Below are positions 7,478-16,275 of a stretch of 64,000 nucleotides of DNA, piece after piece (within the stretch, counting starts at the first letter, position 1; every line of letters begins with the position of its first letter). Below the pieces are notes generated by a model. It worked only from the letters and a program-made list of their open reading frames with translations. It was not told the DNA's origin and did not search any database. This DNA is from Oscillospiraceae bacterium (GTDB lineage Bacteria > Bacillota > Clostridia > Oscillospirales > Oscillospiraceae): positions 2,728,001-2,792,000 of the forward strand of contig AP025582.1 of the NCBI GenBank assembly GCA_022846075.1, given 5' to 3'. A program made the position numbers and the translations under genes.

Positions 7478-8386
7478 CTAAGACTGTGTTTGGCCGGTTA
7501 ATTCCGCTTCCTTGGCCCGCTTTTCCTTCCGGGAGCTGTCCAGGGTGATGAAGCATACGCTGGTGAGGATGAGGACGCTGCCCACCACCACGCCCACGGT
7601 GACGGGGTCGGAAAACCATATGGTGCCGAAGACCACGCTCACCACCGGCTCCAGCATGGACAAAAACGAGGCGGTGGAGGCCCCAAGCTTCTGGATGCCG
7701 AACATCATGAGGAAGTAGCCCCCCACGGTGGCGAGGCCCGAGCAGACAATGAGCTGGAACCAGCTCACGGGGCTAGAGGGCACCGCCAGGTTCCCCGTGG
7801 CGGGGGCCAGGACGGCGAAGAGGAGGGTCCCGGGGAGGGAGACGTAGAAGAGCTTCACCTCCAGCGGCAGGTCGTTGGCGGGGCCCTTCTCGTTGGCGAT
7901 GAGGTAGGAGCCGTAGGTCAGCGAGGAGATGGCCGCCAGGGCGATGCCCAGCACGGGCAGGCTGCCGTTCTTGCCGGTGAGGAAGAACATTCCGGCGATG
8001 GAGACCACGATAGCCGCCACCTGGAGCTTGGAGAAGCCCTCCTTGAAGAGGGTGCCCATGACGATACACACCACCGTGGGATAGAGGAAGTGGAGCATGG
8101 TCACGGTGCCCACGGGCATGAAGAGGTAGGCGGTGTTGATGAGCATGGCGGTGGCCACCATGCCGGTGAGGCCCATCAGGACCACCTGGATGAGCTGGGG
8201 GCGGCTCACCTTCAGGGAGCGGCACCTGCCCAGGGAGACCGCCAGGGTCACCAGGGTGATGATGAGATTGGTGAAGAACATCAGGCTGAAGATGGGCAGG
8301 CCGTCCACCATCAGCTGCTTCTGCATGGAGGGCATGACGCCCAGGATGGTGGCCGAGGCCACCACCGCCAAGATTCCCTGTCCCAT
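7478..8386 (-). CDS. EamA/DMT-family transporter
   Basis: 302 residues with about ten hydrophobic segments arranged as two EamA (drug/metabolite transporter) halves, roughly 3-140 and 150-285. Recognisable features are GMVATAMLINTAYLFMPVG and TMLHFLYPTVVCIVMGTLF in half one, and GGYFLMMFGIQKLGAST followed by SFLSMLEPVVSVVFG in half two. Such proteins usually export amino acids or small metabolites. It begins nine bases after the 4Fe-4S protein gene, so it is the last gene of the oxidoreductase operon and may move that enzyme's substrate or product. The C-terminus is short and charged. Direction and substrate are unknown. Confidence 0.85.
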   Translation of the reverse strand: MGQGILAVVASATILGVMPSMQKQLMVDGLPIFSLMFFTNLIITLVTLAVSLGRCRSLKVSRPQLIQVVLMGLTGMVATAMLINTAYLFMPVGTVTMLHFLYPTVVCIVMGTLFKEGFSKLQVAAIVVSIAGMFFLTGKNGSLPVLGIALAAISSLTYGSYLIANEKGPANDLPLEVKLFYVSLPGTLLFAVLAPATGNLAVPSSPVSWFQLIVCSGLATVGGYFLMMFGIQKLGASTASFLSMLEPVVSVVFGTIWFSDPVTVGVVVGSVLILTSVCFITLDSSRKEKRAKEAELTGQTQS

Positions 8387-8395
8387 GGCGTCTCC

Positions 8396-8896
8396 TTACT
8401 GCCGGGCGGGGGCCCCGTTGACCCCCGCCTGGCGCAGGGCGGTCTGCCGGGCGTGGAAGTCGTTCTCGTCCAGCAGGGTCAGCGCCCCCGTGGGGCAGAC
8501 CTTCACGCAGGCGGGCGTCAGGCCGTTCTCCTGCCGGGTGATGCAGGCGTCGCACTTGCGCATCTTGCCGTTCAGATCGAAGGTGGGCACGCCATAGGGG
8601 CAGGCCATGGCGCAGGAGTGGCAGCCGATGCAGCGGGTGTTGTCGTAGAGGGTGAAGCCGGTGTCCGCGTCCTTGGTGAGGCACCCGCTGGGACAGCCCA
8701 CCACGCATGGGGCGTCGTCGCAGTGCATGCAGCTCACGGAGTAGAACTCCAGGTGACGTGCCGCCTCCAGCGTGAAGGTGTGGCGGAAGGGCTGCTCCCC
8801 GCCGGGGATGTCCACGTCGTTCTGGTCCATGCAGGCCAGGGCGCAGGCCCCGCAGGCGGAGCACTTTTCAGGGTCGAAAAAGAGGTATTTTTTCAT
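8396..8896 (-). CDS. 4Fe-4S electron-transfer subunit (DmsB/HydN-like)
   Basis: 166 residues, ATG overlapping the stop of the Mo subunit gene by four bases (ATGA). It has four ferredoxin-type cysteine groups: CSACGACALAC, CMHCDDAPCVVGCP, CIGCHSCAMACP and a final CDAC...CVKVCP, the arrangement that binds four clusters in the small subunits of DMSO-reductase-type enzymes. There is no signal peptide or membrane helix, so it should work in the cytosol, passing electrons between the FAD subunit and the Mo subunit encoded upstream. Confidence 0.9.
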   Translation of the reverse strand: MKKYLFFDPEKCSACGACALACMDQNDVDIPGGEQPFRHTFTLEAARHLEFYSVSCMHCDDAPCVVGCPSGCLTKDADTGFTLYDNTRCIGCHSCAMACPYGVPTFDLNGKMRKCDACITRQENGLTPACVKVCPTGALTLLDENDFHARQTALRQAGVNGAPARQ

Positions 8897-11028
8897 ACCG
8901 CATCATCCTTTCTCACCGCGCAGCGGGTGGAGCGGTAGGCCGGGAAGCCGGAATAGGGGTCCAGATGGTCGCCGTCCAGGATGCTGTTGGCGTCGGCCTC
9001 GGAATAGCCGTGGTAGAGGTTCACGAGCCCCTGGGGCATGGCGGGGGTGGGGTGGACGAAGACCCGGAGCTCCCCCCGCTCGGTGGAGATGACGATGCGG
9101 TCCCGCTCCTTGAGGCCCAGAGCGGCGCAGTCCTCCAGGCTCATGTCGGCGGTGGGGTCGGGCCGCAGGGAGCGGTTGTTGGGGCAGCCGTGGAGCCGGG
9201 AGTGGATGGCGTGGGGGATGCGGGAGCCGGAGGTGAAGGTGAAGGGATACTTCCTCTCGTCGGCGGCGTCCAGGGGGGGCGTATAGGTGGGCAGGGCGTC
9301 CAGGCCCCACTCGGGGTGGCTCTCGATGATGGAGGATTTGAGCTCGAACTTGCCCGTGGGGGTGCGCAGGCCCTTTTTCACGTGCTCCAGGGGCTCGAAG
9401 CGCTCCACCTCGGCCACCTTGATGGGCAGGTCGGCCTGCTTGAGCGCTTCGGTGGTCACGTCCAGGTCCCGGATGATGTCCTGGACGCAGGCCTCGTAGC
9501 CGGCCTTGAGGAGGTCGTCGTCCAAATCCAGGCGGTTGGCCAAATCGCAGAGGATGTCCACGTCGGACTTGGCCTCCCCCAGGGGGGGGATGACGGGATT
9601 GGTATAGATGGCCACGCCGCCAGGATAGGGCTTAAACTCCCCCCGTTCCATGGAGGTGCAGGCGGGCAGGACGATGTCGGCGTACTTGGCGGTGTCGGTG
9701 AGGAAGAGGTCGGTGTCCACGAAGAAGTCCAGCTTTTGGAGGGCGGCGAACATCCGCCCGTCGTCCGGCCACATACGGGCGTTCATGCCCAGGGCGAAGA
9801 CGGCCTTGACGGGGTAGGGCTCCCCGGTTTCAATCTGCCGGGGCAGGTCCATGGACTGCATCTCCCCCTCCAGGTGGTTCCACAGGGGGAAGCGGTCCCC
9901 GCCCACGGGGACGGGGGCGTCCTGGGGCCTGGTGCCGTACTGGAACTCCTCCTCGTGGAGGGGGAAGCCGCACTCCACGTGGATGTAGGTATGTACCACC
10001 GGGCTCTGGCAGCCGGGGCGGTCATAATTGCCGGTGATGGCCAGCAGGGAGATGATGGCCCGGTAATTCTGGAAGCCGTTTTTGTGGTGGGGAATGGGGG
10101 CGGAGGACTCATAGGAGGACATCCGCTCGCTGGAGGCGATGAGGTCGGCGGCCTTCACCACGTCGGCGTAGGGCACCCCCGTCAATTCCTCGATGTTCCC
10201 CTCGTGGAAGCCCTTGACGTACTCGGCGTACTCCTCGAAGCCGTAGACGTAGCTCGCGATGAACTCTTTGTCGATCTGCCCCCGGCTGATGAGCACGTTG
10301 GCGATGGCGTGGGCCAGGGCGCCGTCGGTGCCGCTGCGGGGCTGGAGGAACACGTCGGCCAGCTTTTCCGCCGCGGGGGTGTAGCGGGTGTCCACGATGA
10401 GGAACTTCACCCCCCGGGCCTTGGCCTCCATGGCCCGCTTGGCGGACATGTAGTTGGAGTAGAAGGGGTTGTAGGCCCAGCCCAGGAAGAGGTCACAGTG
10501 CGCCATGTCGGCGGCCCCCTGGTCCCCGGCGGCGGTCTTCCAGGCCATGAAGGCGGAGGTGTAGCAGGAGCTGGACTCGCTGCCGTAGTTGGGGGAGCCG
10601 AAGGAGTAGGCGAACCGCCGCAGCATGGGCCGGTACCACTTGGAGTAGCCGGAGTAGAAGGCCACGGACGCGGGGCCGTACTGGGCCTTGGCGGCGTTCA
10701 GCTTTTCGGTGATTTCAGCGTAGGCCTCGTCCCAGGAGATGGGCTCGAACTTGCCCTCCCCCCGCTGACCCACCCGGCGCAGGGGGGTCATGATACGGTC
10801 CTTGCGGTAGAGGTATTGCCGGTTGGCCAGGCCCTTGGTGCAGAGCTTTCCGTCGTTCTGGGGGTGGCCGTCGGTGCCCTCGATCTTGATGACTTGGCCG
10901 TCCTTCACGTAGCAGCTCAGGCCGCAGTGCATCCCCGGCGAGCAGATGTCGCAGATGGAGCGCTTGACCTGGATGCCGGTATCCGCCCCGGGGATTTTGG
11001 CCCGGAGGCGCCGTTCCTCGTTTGTCAT
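8893..11028 (-). CDS. Molybdopterin-dependent oxidoreductase, catalytic subunit (DMSO reductase superfamily)
   Basis: Real start is ATG 11028 (GGAGGG six bases upstream, four-base overlap with the FAD gene), giving 711 residues. The N-terminus has the cluster-binding cysteines (CDICSPGMHCGLSC, later KLCTKG). The molybdopterin guanine dinucleotide domains follow (SWDEAYAEITEKL, FLIVDTRYTPAA, PRSGTDGALAHAIANVL) and the C-terminal beta-barrel domain is complete (FTSGSRIPHAIHSR). The likely Mo ligand region is SSSCYTSAF, suggesting Cys; no in-frame selenocysteine UGA is present. There is no twin-arginine signal, so the enzyme is cytosolic. Substrate cannot be read from sequence. Gut relatives of this class reduce sulfur or nitrogen oxides or dehydroxylate catechols; the neighbouring permeases and C-S lyase point rather to an amino-acid-like compound. 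Confidence 0.85.
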   Translation of the reverse strand: MTNEERRLRAKIPGADTGIQVKRSICDICSPGMHCGLSCYVKDGQVIKIEGTDGHPQNDGKLCTKGLANRQYLYRKDRIMTPLRRVGQRGEGKFEPISWDEAYAEITEKLNAAKAQYGPASVAFYSGYSKWYRPMLRRFAYSFGSPNYGSESSSCYTSAFMAWKTAAGDQGAADMAHCDLFLGWAYNPFYSNYMSAKRAMEAKARGVKFLIVDTRYTPAAEKLADVFLQPRSGTDGALAHAIANVLISRGQIDKEFIASYVYGFEEYAEYVKGFHEGNIEELTGVPYADVVKAADLIASSERMSSYESSAPIPHHKNGFQNYRAIISLLAITGNYDRPGCQSPVVHTYIHVECGFPLHEEEFQYGTRPQDAPVPVGGDRFPLWNHLEGEMQSMDLPRQIETGEPYPVKAVFALGMNARMWPDDGRMFAALQKLDFFVDTDLFLTDTAKYADIVLPACTSMERGEFKPYPGGVAIYTNPVIPPLGEAKSDVDILCDLANRLDLDDDLLKAGYEACVQDIIRDLDVTTEALKQADLPIKVAEVERFEPLEHVKKGLRTPTGKFELKSSIIESHPEWGLDALPTYTPPLDAADERKYPFTFTSGSRIPHAIHSRLHGCPNNRSLRPDPTADMSLEDCAALGLKERDRIVISTERGELRVFVHPTPAMPQGLVNLYHGYSEADANSILDGDHLDPYSGFPAYRSTRCAVRKDDAV

Positions 11029-12287
11029 ACCATTCCCTCCAAAGTGTCGATGAAGTCGCCCTCCAGGCCGTAGCGCAGGAGCTGGCCCCGCTGTTCGGGG
11101 GTGAAGCCGCTCTTCTCCCCCCGCAGGACCTTGACGAGGTGGGCCTTCAAAATGCCGCTGATGCCGTAGTTGTCCAGGATGTTGAAGCCCACGGGCCAGC
11201 CGTCCTTCAGGACGGCCTGCAAATAGAAGCGCCGGTCGGGGCTGTAATACTGGTACACCTCGCCGGTGGCCCGGTTGTCCCCCAGGCCGATGAAGTCCAT
11301 ATCCAGGAAGTGGGTGATGTTGTGGAGGATGTTGCCGTCGGTCTCGTCCCCCACCCCCGCCATGTTCCGCCCGGCCACCCGGCCCTGGACGCCGGCGTTG
11401 GCCCACAGGCCGATGATTTGGGTCTGGCCGGACTGGAGGTTCCTGCCCTGGCAGCAGTCCCCGGCGGCGTACACGCCGGGGGCGGAGGTCTCCATTCTCT
11501 CGTTGACCACCACGCCCCGGTCGATGTTGACCTGGGCGGGGTCCAGCAGCCCGGTGGCGGCCCGGGTGCCGATGTTCAGCACCAGCAGGTCGGTGTCCAG
11601 GGTCTCGCCGTCGGCGAAGGTGACCCGGTAGCCCTCCGGGGTCTTTTCCGCCCCGGCCAGGGCCCGGCCGAAGGCCATTTGGATGCCCATTTTGTCGATG
11701 CGCTCCTCGATCATGGCGGAGACCTCTGGGTAGGCGGCCAGGGCGAAGATGTGGGGGGCCATGTCGGCCAGGGTGACCCGGATGCCCCGCTTTAACAGCA
11801 GCTCCGCCACCTTGATGCCCACCATGGACGCGCCAACCACCACGGCGGAGCGGTACTCCCGTTCTTCCAGGGCGGTTTTGAGGCCCACGGCGTCGTCCAC
11901 CGTCCGCATGCAGAAGGCCCCCTCCACCCCGGCGAAGGAGGGCGGCACGAAGGCGGTGGCCCCGGTGGAGACCAAAATCTTGTCGTAGCTCCGGGCCTCT
12001 CCGCTCTCCAGCGTCACCGTACGGCGCTGGGCGTCCACTTTGGCCGCACGGGTGCCGGTGAGGAAGCTGGCCTCGTACCGCTGTCCAATCTCGGCCAGGG
12101 TGCCGAAGGGGAACAGCCCCTCGTAGGGCAGCTTGCCCCCCACGTAGTAAGTGGTGAGCATGGGGTTGTAGGGGGGCAGGTCAGTCTCGGTATACACGTC
12201 CACCTGGGCGTCACACCCCGCCTGCCGGATGGCCGCCAGAGCTTGGTAGCCCGCGCAGCCGAAGCCGATGATGGCAAATCGTTTCAT
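11025..12287 (-). CDS. NAD(P)/FAD-dependent oxidoreductase (pyridine nucleotide-disulfide type)
   Basis: 420 residues. The N-terminus is an FAD-binding Rossmann fold (FAIIGFGCAGYQAL). A second Rossmann motif for NAD(P)H lies near residue 145 (AVVVGASMVGIKVAELLLK), and GVYAAGDCCQG is the second FAD contact. The C-terminal ~100 residues resemble the dimer domain of nitrite-reductase/NADH oxidase-like members; no redox-active CxxC is seen. It is the first gene of a tightly overlapping three-gene unit with the Mo and 4Fe-4S subunits, so it probably supplies or accepts electrons from NAD(P)H. A 306-bp leader with three large hairpins precedes it. Confidence 0.85.
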   Translation of the reverse strand: MKRFAIIGFGCAGYQALAAIRQAGCDAQVDVYTETDLPPYNPMLTTYYVGGKLPYEGLFPFGTLAEIGQRYEASFLTGTRAAKVDAQRRTVTLESGEARSYDKILVSTGATAFVPPSFAGVEGAFCMRTVDDAVGLKTALEEREYRSAVVVGASMVGIKVAELLLKRGIRVTLADMAPHIFALAAYPEVSAMIEERIDKMGIQMAFGRALAGAEKTPEGYRVTFADGETLDTDLLVLNIGTRAATGLLDPAQVNIDRGVVVNERMETSAPGVYAAGDCCQGRNLQSGQTQIIGLWANAGVQGRVAGRNMAGVGDETDGNILHNITHFLDMDFIGLGDNRATGEVYQYYSPDRRFYLQAVLKDGWPVGFNILDNYGISGILKAHLVKVLRGEKSGFTPEQRGQLLRYGLEGDFIDTLEGMV

Positions 12288-12325
12288 AGCTGTGTTCTCC
12301 TTTACGGAAGGCGTCTTCCAAAACT

Positions 12326-12370
12326 GGTGCTCAGGGAGGCCCCCTGCGCGAAGGGGCTTCCCTCAGCACC
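12326..12370 (-). other. Hairpin in the leader of the FAD oxidoreductase gene
   Basis: Eighteen-base arms (12326-12343 and 12353-12370) pair with two mismatches. It stands ~40 bases before ATG 12287. There is no T-run; role unknown. Confidence 0.5.
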
Positions 12371-12375
12371 CACCC

Positions 12376-12534
12376 GGAGCAGTTTGCGGAATAAACGGCA
12401 GGAAAGGAGGCCGGGAAAAATAGATACGTGACAAGGCGAAGGACGCCGACGGGCTGACGCCCGTCAAGGACGACAACGAAGTCACGTGCGATTTTTCCTG
12501 CCGAACTACTGCCGGTTATTTTGCAAGCTGCTCC
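12376..12534. repeat. 159-bp imperfect palindrome (MITE-like or structured leader)
   Basis: The two ~55-base ends are imperfect complements: GGAGCAG...TTGC at one end and its counterpart at the other, with shared blocks GTCACGT, ATTTTTC, GCCG and TTATT. The centre is a GC-rich loop with its own small hairpin (ACGGGCGTCAGCCCGT). It lies between a permease stop and the FAD gene. I do not see a second copy in the window. Confidence 0.6.
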
Positions 12535-12538
12535 AAGG

Positions 12539-12570
12539 GAGGAGGGATGCCGCAATGGGCATCCCTCCTC
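12539..12570 (-). terminator. Hairpin after APC permease 1
   Basis: Thirteen-base perfect arms (12539-12551, 12558-12570) 24 bases past the permease stop on the minus strand. It lacks a clean T-run, so termination may be partial. Confidence 0.5.
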
Positions 12571-12593
12571 TCGGGTGGATACGGAAGTTTTTC

Positions 12594-13931
12594 TTACTTG
12601 TTCAGTGCGGCGCCCTCCCGGCGGGCGAGCACGTGCTTGTAGCGGACCTGGGTGTAGACGAACAGCACCACCACGTAGACCACGCAGGCAATGCCGGCGG
12701 GCAGGGTCAGGTCGGACAGGTTGACGTAGGAGGTGCCGATCATCAGGATGCCCACGAAGATGAGCAGGATGTGGAGGGTGCCCTTCTTCATGTAGAAGTT
12801 GGACTTCCTGTACTCCTGGGGCAGGATGTCGGGGAGCTTCCAGCAGGCCAGGAGCACCATGAACTCGGTGATCATGTCGGTGCCGATGCCCATGTTGGAG
12901 ATGAGGGTCAGGTCCATGCCGGTGACGATGGGCAGGGCGCCCATGACAAAGAAGACGATGAGCAGGATGACGGGCACGCCGTTCTTGTTCTCCTCGGCGC
13001 ACTTCTCGGGGAGCCAGCCCTCCTTGGACGCGGCCTGGAGGCCCCGGGTCACCCAGGACAGGGTGCCGTTCAGGGTGGTCAGCAGGGCGAACATGGCGCC
13101 GCCGAAGACGAAGAACATGTAAAGCCAGGTGGGGAAGATCTCCTGGGCCACGTGGGTCAGGTTCTCAAAGGCCACGGTCTCGATGGGCAGCACACCGGAG
13201 GCCACGATGCCGATGAGGGCGTAGAACACGGCCACGATGGAGGTGGAGAGGATGATGACCTTGGGAATGGTGGTGGAGGGGTTCTCGATGTCGTCGCCGT
13301 TCTCGGCCACGAACTTGGCGCCGCCGCAGGCGAAGGAGAGCAGGGCCACGCCGGTGAGGAAGTTCTTGGGACCGTTGGGCATGATGTTCTGGGTGGCCAG
13401 AGACAGGGTGGACCAGTCCACCTTGGGCAGGCCGAAGGCGATGAACAGGAACAGGCTGATGAACAGGAAGGCCACCATGACCTTCTGGACGATGGCGGAG
13501 CTCTTCAGGCCCACCATGTTGACGATGGTGCACAGCACCAGGGCCCCCAGGGCGATGACGTTCTCGTTGAAGCCGGTGAAGATGGTGCAGAAGTAGCTGG
13601 CAAAGCCCTTGGCGAAGGTGGCGATGAGCACCTGGCTCAACACAAACATGCCGATGTACATGAAGCTGGCCTTGTCGCCCATCAGGCGCTTGACGTAGGT
13701 GTAGCCGGCGCCGGAGGCGGGGATGGTAGACGTGAGGATGATGAAGGGGATGCAGGTGGCGATGGCAAGCAGGGCGCCCAGGATGAAGGCGTAGGGTGTG
13801 CCGTGGCCGGTGAGGCCGATGACGATGCCGGTGAGTACCATGATGCCGGAGCCGATGATCTGGCCGATGGCCAGGCCCATACAATCGCTGAAATTCAGCT
13901 TCGTATGGCCGTTCGCGGGCTGTTTGCTCAT
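12594..13931 (-). CDS. APC-family amino acid permease (copy 1)
   Basis: 445 residues with ~12 membrane helices. It begins with a short hydrophilic end and then FSDCMGLAIGQIIGSGIMVL, the glycine-rich first helix of amino acid/polyamine/organocation transporters where the substrate carboxylate binds. ALLSFACGGAKFVAENGDD matches helix 6. It is a clear paralogue of the permease at 16276: both share the GLTGHGT, IATFAKGFASYF, MPNGPKNF and LSWVTRGLQ motifs. It lies 55 bases after the MalY/PatB gene, consistent with co-transcription. Most likely it brings in the amino-acid-like compound that the aminotransferase and oxidoreductase work on. The exact substrate is unknown. Confidence 0.85.
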   Translation of the reverse strand: MSKQPANGHTKLNFSDCMGLAIGQIIGSGIMVLTGIVIGLTGHGTPYAFILGALLAIATCIPFIILTSTIPASGAGYTYVKRLMGDKASFMYIGMFVLSQVLIATFAKGFASYFCTIFTGFNENVIALGALVLCTIVNMVGLKSSAIVQKVMVAFLFISLFLFIAFGLPKVDWSTLSLATQNIMPNGPKNFLTGVALLSFACGGAKFVAENGDDIENPSTTIPKVIILSTSIVAVFYALIGIVASGVLPIETVAFENLTHVAQEIFPTWLYMFFVFGGAMFALLTTLNGTLSWVTRGLQAASKEGWLPEKCAEENKNGVPVILLIVFFVMGALPIVTGMDLTLISNMGIGTDMITEFMVLLACWKLPDILPQEYRKSNFYMKKGTLHILLIFVGILMIGTSYVNLSDLTLPAGIACVVYVVVLFVYTQVRYKHVLARREGAALNK

Positions 13932-13986
13932 AGTGGTTCCTCCCTTAACTTTTGTGTTCCCTTTTCAAAAAAGCTCTCTCTCAGCT

Positions 13987-15156
13987 TTATTTGACGTAAT
14001 CGCGGTAGAAGCGCTCCAGGCCTTCCAGGCCCTCCTTCAAGGTTGCGTGGGTGCAGCCGATGTTCAGGCGCATGAAGCCCTCGGCCTGTTTTCCGTAGTG
14101 GCTGCCGTCACCCAGGGCAAGGCCGTACTCCTTGGCCAGGATGGAGGTCATCTCGCCGCTGGTTTTGCCGGCGCAGGCCATGTCCAGCCACATGAGGAAG
14201 GTGCCCTCGTGCCGGGTGACCTTCACCTTGGGCATGCGCTCGGACACGAAGCTGTTGACAAGCTCCACGCTCTGGCGGAGGTAGCCGCACACAGCGTCCA
14301 TCCAGGCGTCGCCGTGGGTGTAAGCCGCCTCCATGGCGGTGAAGGCCAGGTCGGCGGGGCCGAACATCCAACGGCTGTCGAACTCGTAGCGGACCTTGGC
14401 GCGGACGTCGGCGTTGGGGATCATGATGCAGGCGGAGACCATACCCGCCAGGTTAAAGCTCTTGCTGATGGCGGTGAAGATGACCAGCTTATCATGGACC
14501 TTCTCAAAGATACCCATGGGGGTGTACTTGCGGGTGAGGCCGTAATCCGCGTGGATCTCGTCGCTCAAGAGCCACACGTCGTACTTGACGCACAGGTCCG
14601 CCACCCGCTCCAGCTCTTCGGCCGTCCACACCCGGCCCACCGGGTTGTGGGGGTTGCAGAAGACTACGGCCTTTACGCCGTTCTTGAGCTCGTTCTCAAA
14701 GCGGTCGAAGTCGATGGTGAAGTAGTCGTCCTTGTGCTCCAGGGGGCAGTCCACCAGGGTGTGGCCGCTGTTCCGGATGGCGGCGAAGAAGGGGTCGTAA
14801 ACGGGGGTGAAGGTGAGCACCTTATCCCCCTTGTCCACCAGGGCGTCCAGGGCAAAGTAGATCCCCGTCACCACGCCGCAGGTCATGAACATCCACTCGG
14901 TATCGGGCGTCCAGCCGTAGCGGCGGCTCCACCAGCCCTGGATCGCCTGGAAGGTGGAGGGCAGAGGATCGGAGTAGCCGAAGACGGGGTGGTCACAGCG
15001 CTTTTTCAGCGCCTCGATAACCTCGGGCACCGTGGGGAAATCGGTGTCGGCGATCCAGAAGGGCAGCAGGCCGTCCTGCTGGCCAAAGCTGTTCTGGAAA
15101 TTCCACTTGATGCTGGTGGTCCCTCTCCGGTCCACCGCTTGGTCAAAATCGTACAT
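13987..15156 (-). CDS. MalY/PatB-type PLP enzyme (aminotransferase or C-S beta-lyase)
   Basis: 389 residues, full length for fold-type I aminotransferases of the MalY/PatB group. The start MYDFDQAVDRRGTTSIKWN is typical of cystathionine beta-lyase-like members. CNPHNPVGRVW and LLSDEIHADYGL hold cofactor ring contacts, and the PLP lysine is in AISKSFNLAG (about residue 232). The C-terminal MRLNIGC carries the carboxylate-binding arginine. The reaction is probably beta-elimination from an S-substituted cysteine (yielding thiol, pyruvate and ammonia) or transamination; sequence alone cannot decide. A very good promoter precedes it and an APC permease follows, suggesting uptake and cleavage of an S-conjugated or sulfur amino acid. 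Confidence 0.85.
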   Translation of the reverse strand: MYDFDQAVDRRGTTSIKWNFQNSFGQQDGLLPFWIADTDFPTVPEVIEALKKRCDHPVFGYSDPLPSTFQAIQGWWSRRYGWTPDTEWMFMTCGVVTGIYFALDALVDKGDKVLTFTPVYDPFFAAIRNSGHTLVDCPLEHKDDYFTIDFDRFENELKNGVKAVVFCNPHNPVGRVWTAEELERVADLCVKYDVWLLSDEIHADYGLTRKYTPMGIFEKVHDKLVIFTAISKSFNLAGMVSACIMIPNADVRAKVRYEFDSRWMFGPADLAFTAMEAAYTHGDAWMDAVCGYLRQSVELVNSFVSERMPKVKVTRHEGTFLMWLDMACAGKTSGEMTSILAKEYGLALGDGSHYGKQAEGFMRLNIGCTHATLKEGLEGLERFYRDYVK

Positions 15157-15256
15157 CAGAATAGGTCCTTTCTCTCATTGGGATTAGCTGCCGCGGGCCT
15201 CCCGGCCGTGAAGTCCGCATGGGCGGCAGGTTTTTTGCCGCCCCGACCTATCATGT

Positions 15257-15285
15257 ATTATAACAAGATAGGTTTAATTAAGCAA
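15257..15285 (-). promoter_or_regulatory. SigA-type promoter of the MalY/PatB gene
   Basis: Minus strand TTGCTT (15285-15280), 17-base spacer, perfect TATAAT (15262-15257), ~100 bases before ATG 15156. The surrounding 15157-15425 gap is AT-rich and otherwise empty. Confidence 0.8.
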
Positions 15286-15425
15286 CTTATTTGTTTACAG
15301 AATGTTCAAATTTGGCTCTTATTACAAGAATCATTTGGTTAAATTAGCGGATATGCACAAAAAATTGGTAAGTATGATGCCTTTTTACCTGTCCTACTAA
15401 TTTTCAAGTCAATACAAGTCAGCCA

Positions 15426-16112
15426 TTAGATTCCCAGCAGGGACAGCAGCCCCACCGCCACCGGGGGGACCAGCAGGGCGGGCAGCAGGTTGAGGGTCTT
15501 GAACTGCTTGATGTTCAGGATACTCAGCCCCGAGCTGAGGATGAGCACCCCTCCCACCAGAGAGATCTCGGTCAGAAGCTCCGGGGTGAGGTAGGGGGCG
15601 ATCAGGTTGGCCAGCAGGAAAATCCCCCCCTGCCAGCAGAAGAGCACCCCCGCCGCGATGGCGATGCCCATGCCGAAGGTAGACGAGAGCACGATGGAGG
15701 TGATGCCGTCCAGGATGGCGTTGGTAAAGAGATAGGTGTGGTCCCCGTGGAGGGCGCTCTCAATGGGCCCCAGGATGGACAGGGTCCCGAAACAATAGAG
15801 CAGGATGGCGGTGGACAGCCCCTTGGCCAGGTTGGAGCCCTTGGAGAACCTGGCCACCAGGGAATCGAAGGCCGTGTCCAGGCGCAGCCTGGTGCCGATG
15901 AGCCCGCCCAGGGCCAGGCTGACGATGAACAGCACATGATAACGGCTGTCGGGCATGGCCCCTACGATGGAATTGATGCCCAGGGCGGTGGCGGCCAGGC
16001 CCATGGCATCCATCATGATGTTCTGGTACCGCTCCCCGATGCCTTTCTTCAACGCGCTGCCCAACAGGCTGCCCAATAAAATGGCGCTTGTGTTGGCAAT
16101 GGTTCCGATCAT
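15426..16112 (-). CDS. DUF554 family membrane protein
   Basis: 228 residues with six or seven hydrophobic segments, matching DUF554 over its whole length: MIGTIANTSAILLGSLLGS at the N-terminus, the GERYQNIMMDAMGLAATALG loop, IGTRLRLD and the helix pair around LFTNAILDGITSIVLSS. The family is thought to be a transporter or channel and has no firm function. The gene has its own MerR-type promoter (19-bp spacer) nearly identical to that of the adjacent APC permease, so the pair is expressed under the same regulator. Its role may be export or tolerance of the same compound. Confidence 0.85.
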   Translation of the reverse strand: MIGTIANTSAILLGSLLGSALKKGIGERYQNIMMDAMGLAATALGINSIVGAMPDSRYHVLFIVSLALGGLIGTRLRLDTAFDSLVARFSKGSNLAKGLSTAILLYCFGTLSILGPIESALHGDHTYLFTNAILDGITSIVLSSTFGMGIAIAAGVLFCWQGGIFLLANLIAPYLTPELLTEISLVGGVLILSSGLSILNIKQFKTLNLLPALLVPPVAVGLLSLLGI

Positions 16113-16148
16113 ACAAGTTTCCTCCTTGCGGCAATTTTCGCAGTCTCC

Positions 16149-16179
16149 AGCCTAAACCCTCCACCTACCGGAGAGTCAA
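16149..16179 (-). promoter_or_regulatory. MerR-type promoter/operator of the DUF554 gene
   Basis: Minus strand TTGACT (16179-16174), 19-base spacer, TAGGCT (16154-16149). The spacer holds the dyad CTCC...GGTGGAG. The over-long spacer with a central dyad is the hallmark of promoters that need a MerR activator. Confidence 0.8.
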
Positions 16180-16199
16180 TACTTTTTTGTTAATGCAAG

Positions 16200-16235
16200 G
16201 AGAAAGGCCCGGCCATAAGCGGCCGGGCCTTTCTC
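16200..16235 (-). terminator. Terminator after APC permease 2
   Basis: Fifteen-base perfect arms (GAGAAAGGCCCGGCC and complement) around a 6-nt loop, 41 bases past the permease stop. Confidence 0.7.
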
Positions 16236-16275
16236 AGAGAGAGAAAAAGAAAACAAAAGAGGGTGGGCGCCCGGC

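Noticed and set aside
8893-11028. Possible selenocysteine site in the Mo subunit
   Set aside because: The likely Mo-ligand region reads Cys and there is no in-frame UGA before the true stop.
8965-11073. 702-codon plus-strand frame
   Set aside because: Antisense shadow of the Mo-oxidoreductase gene, low-complexity composition.
12288-12593. Molybdenum-cofactor riboswitch or T-box before the oxidoreductase operon
   Set aside because: I could not find the conserved core motifs of either; the structure is a long imperfect palindrome.
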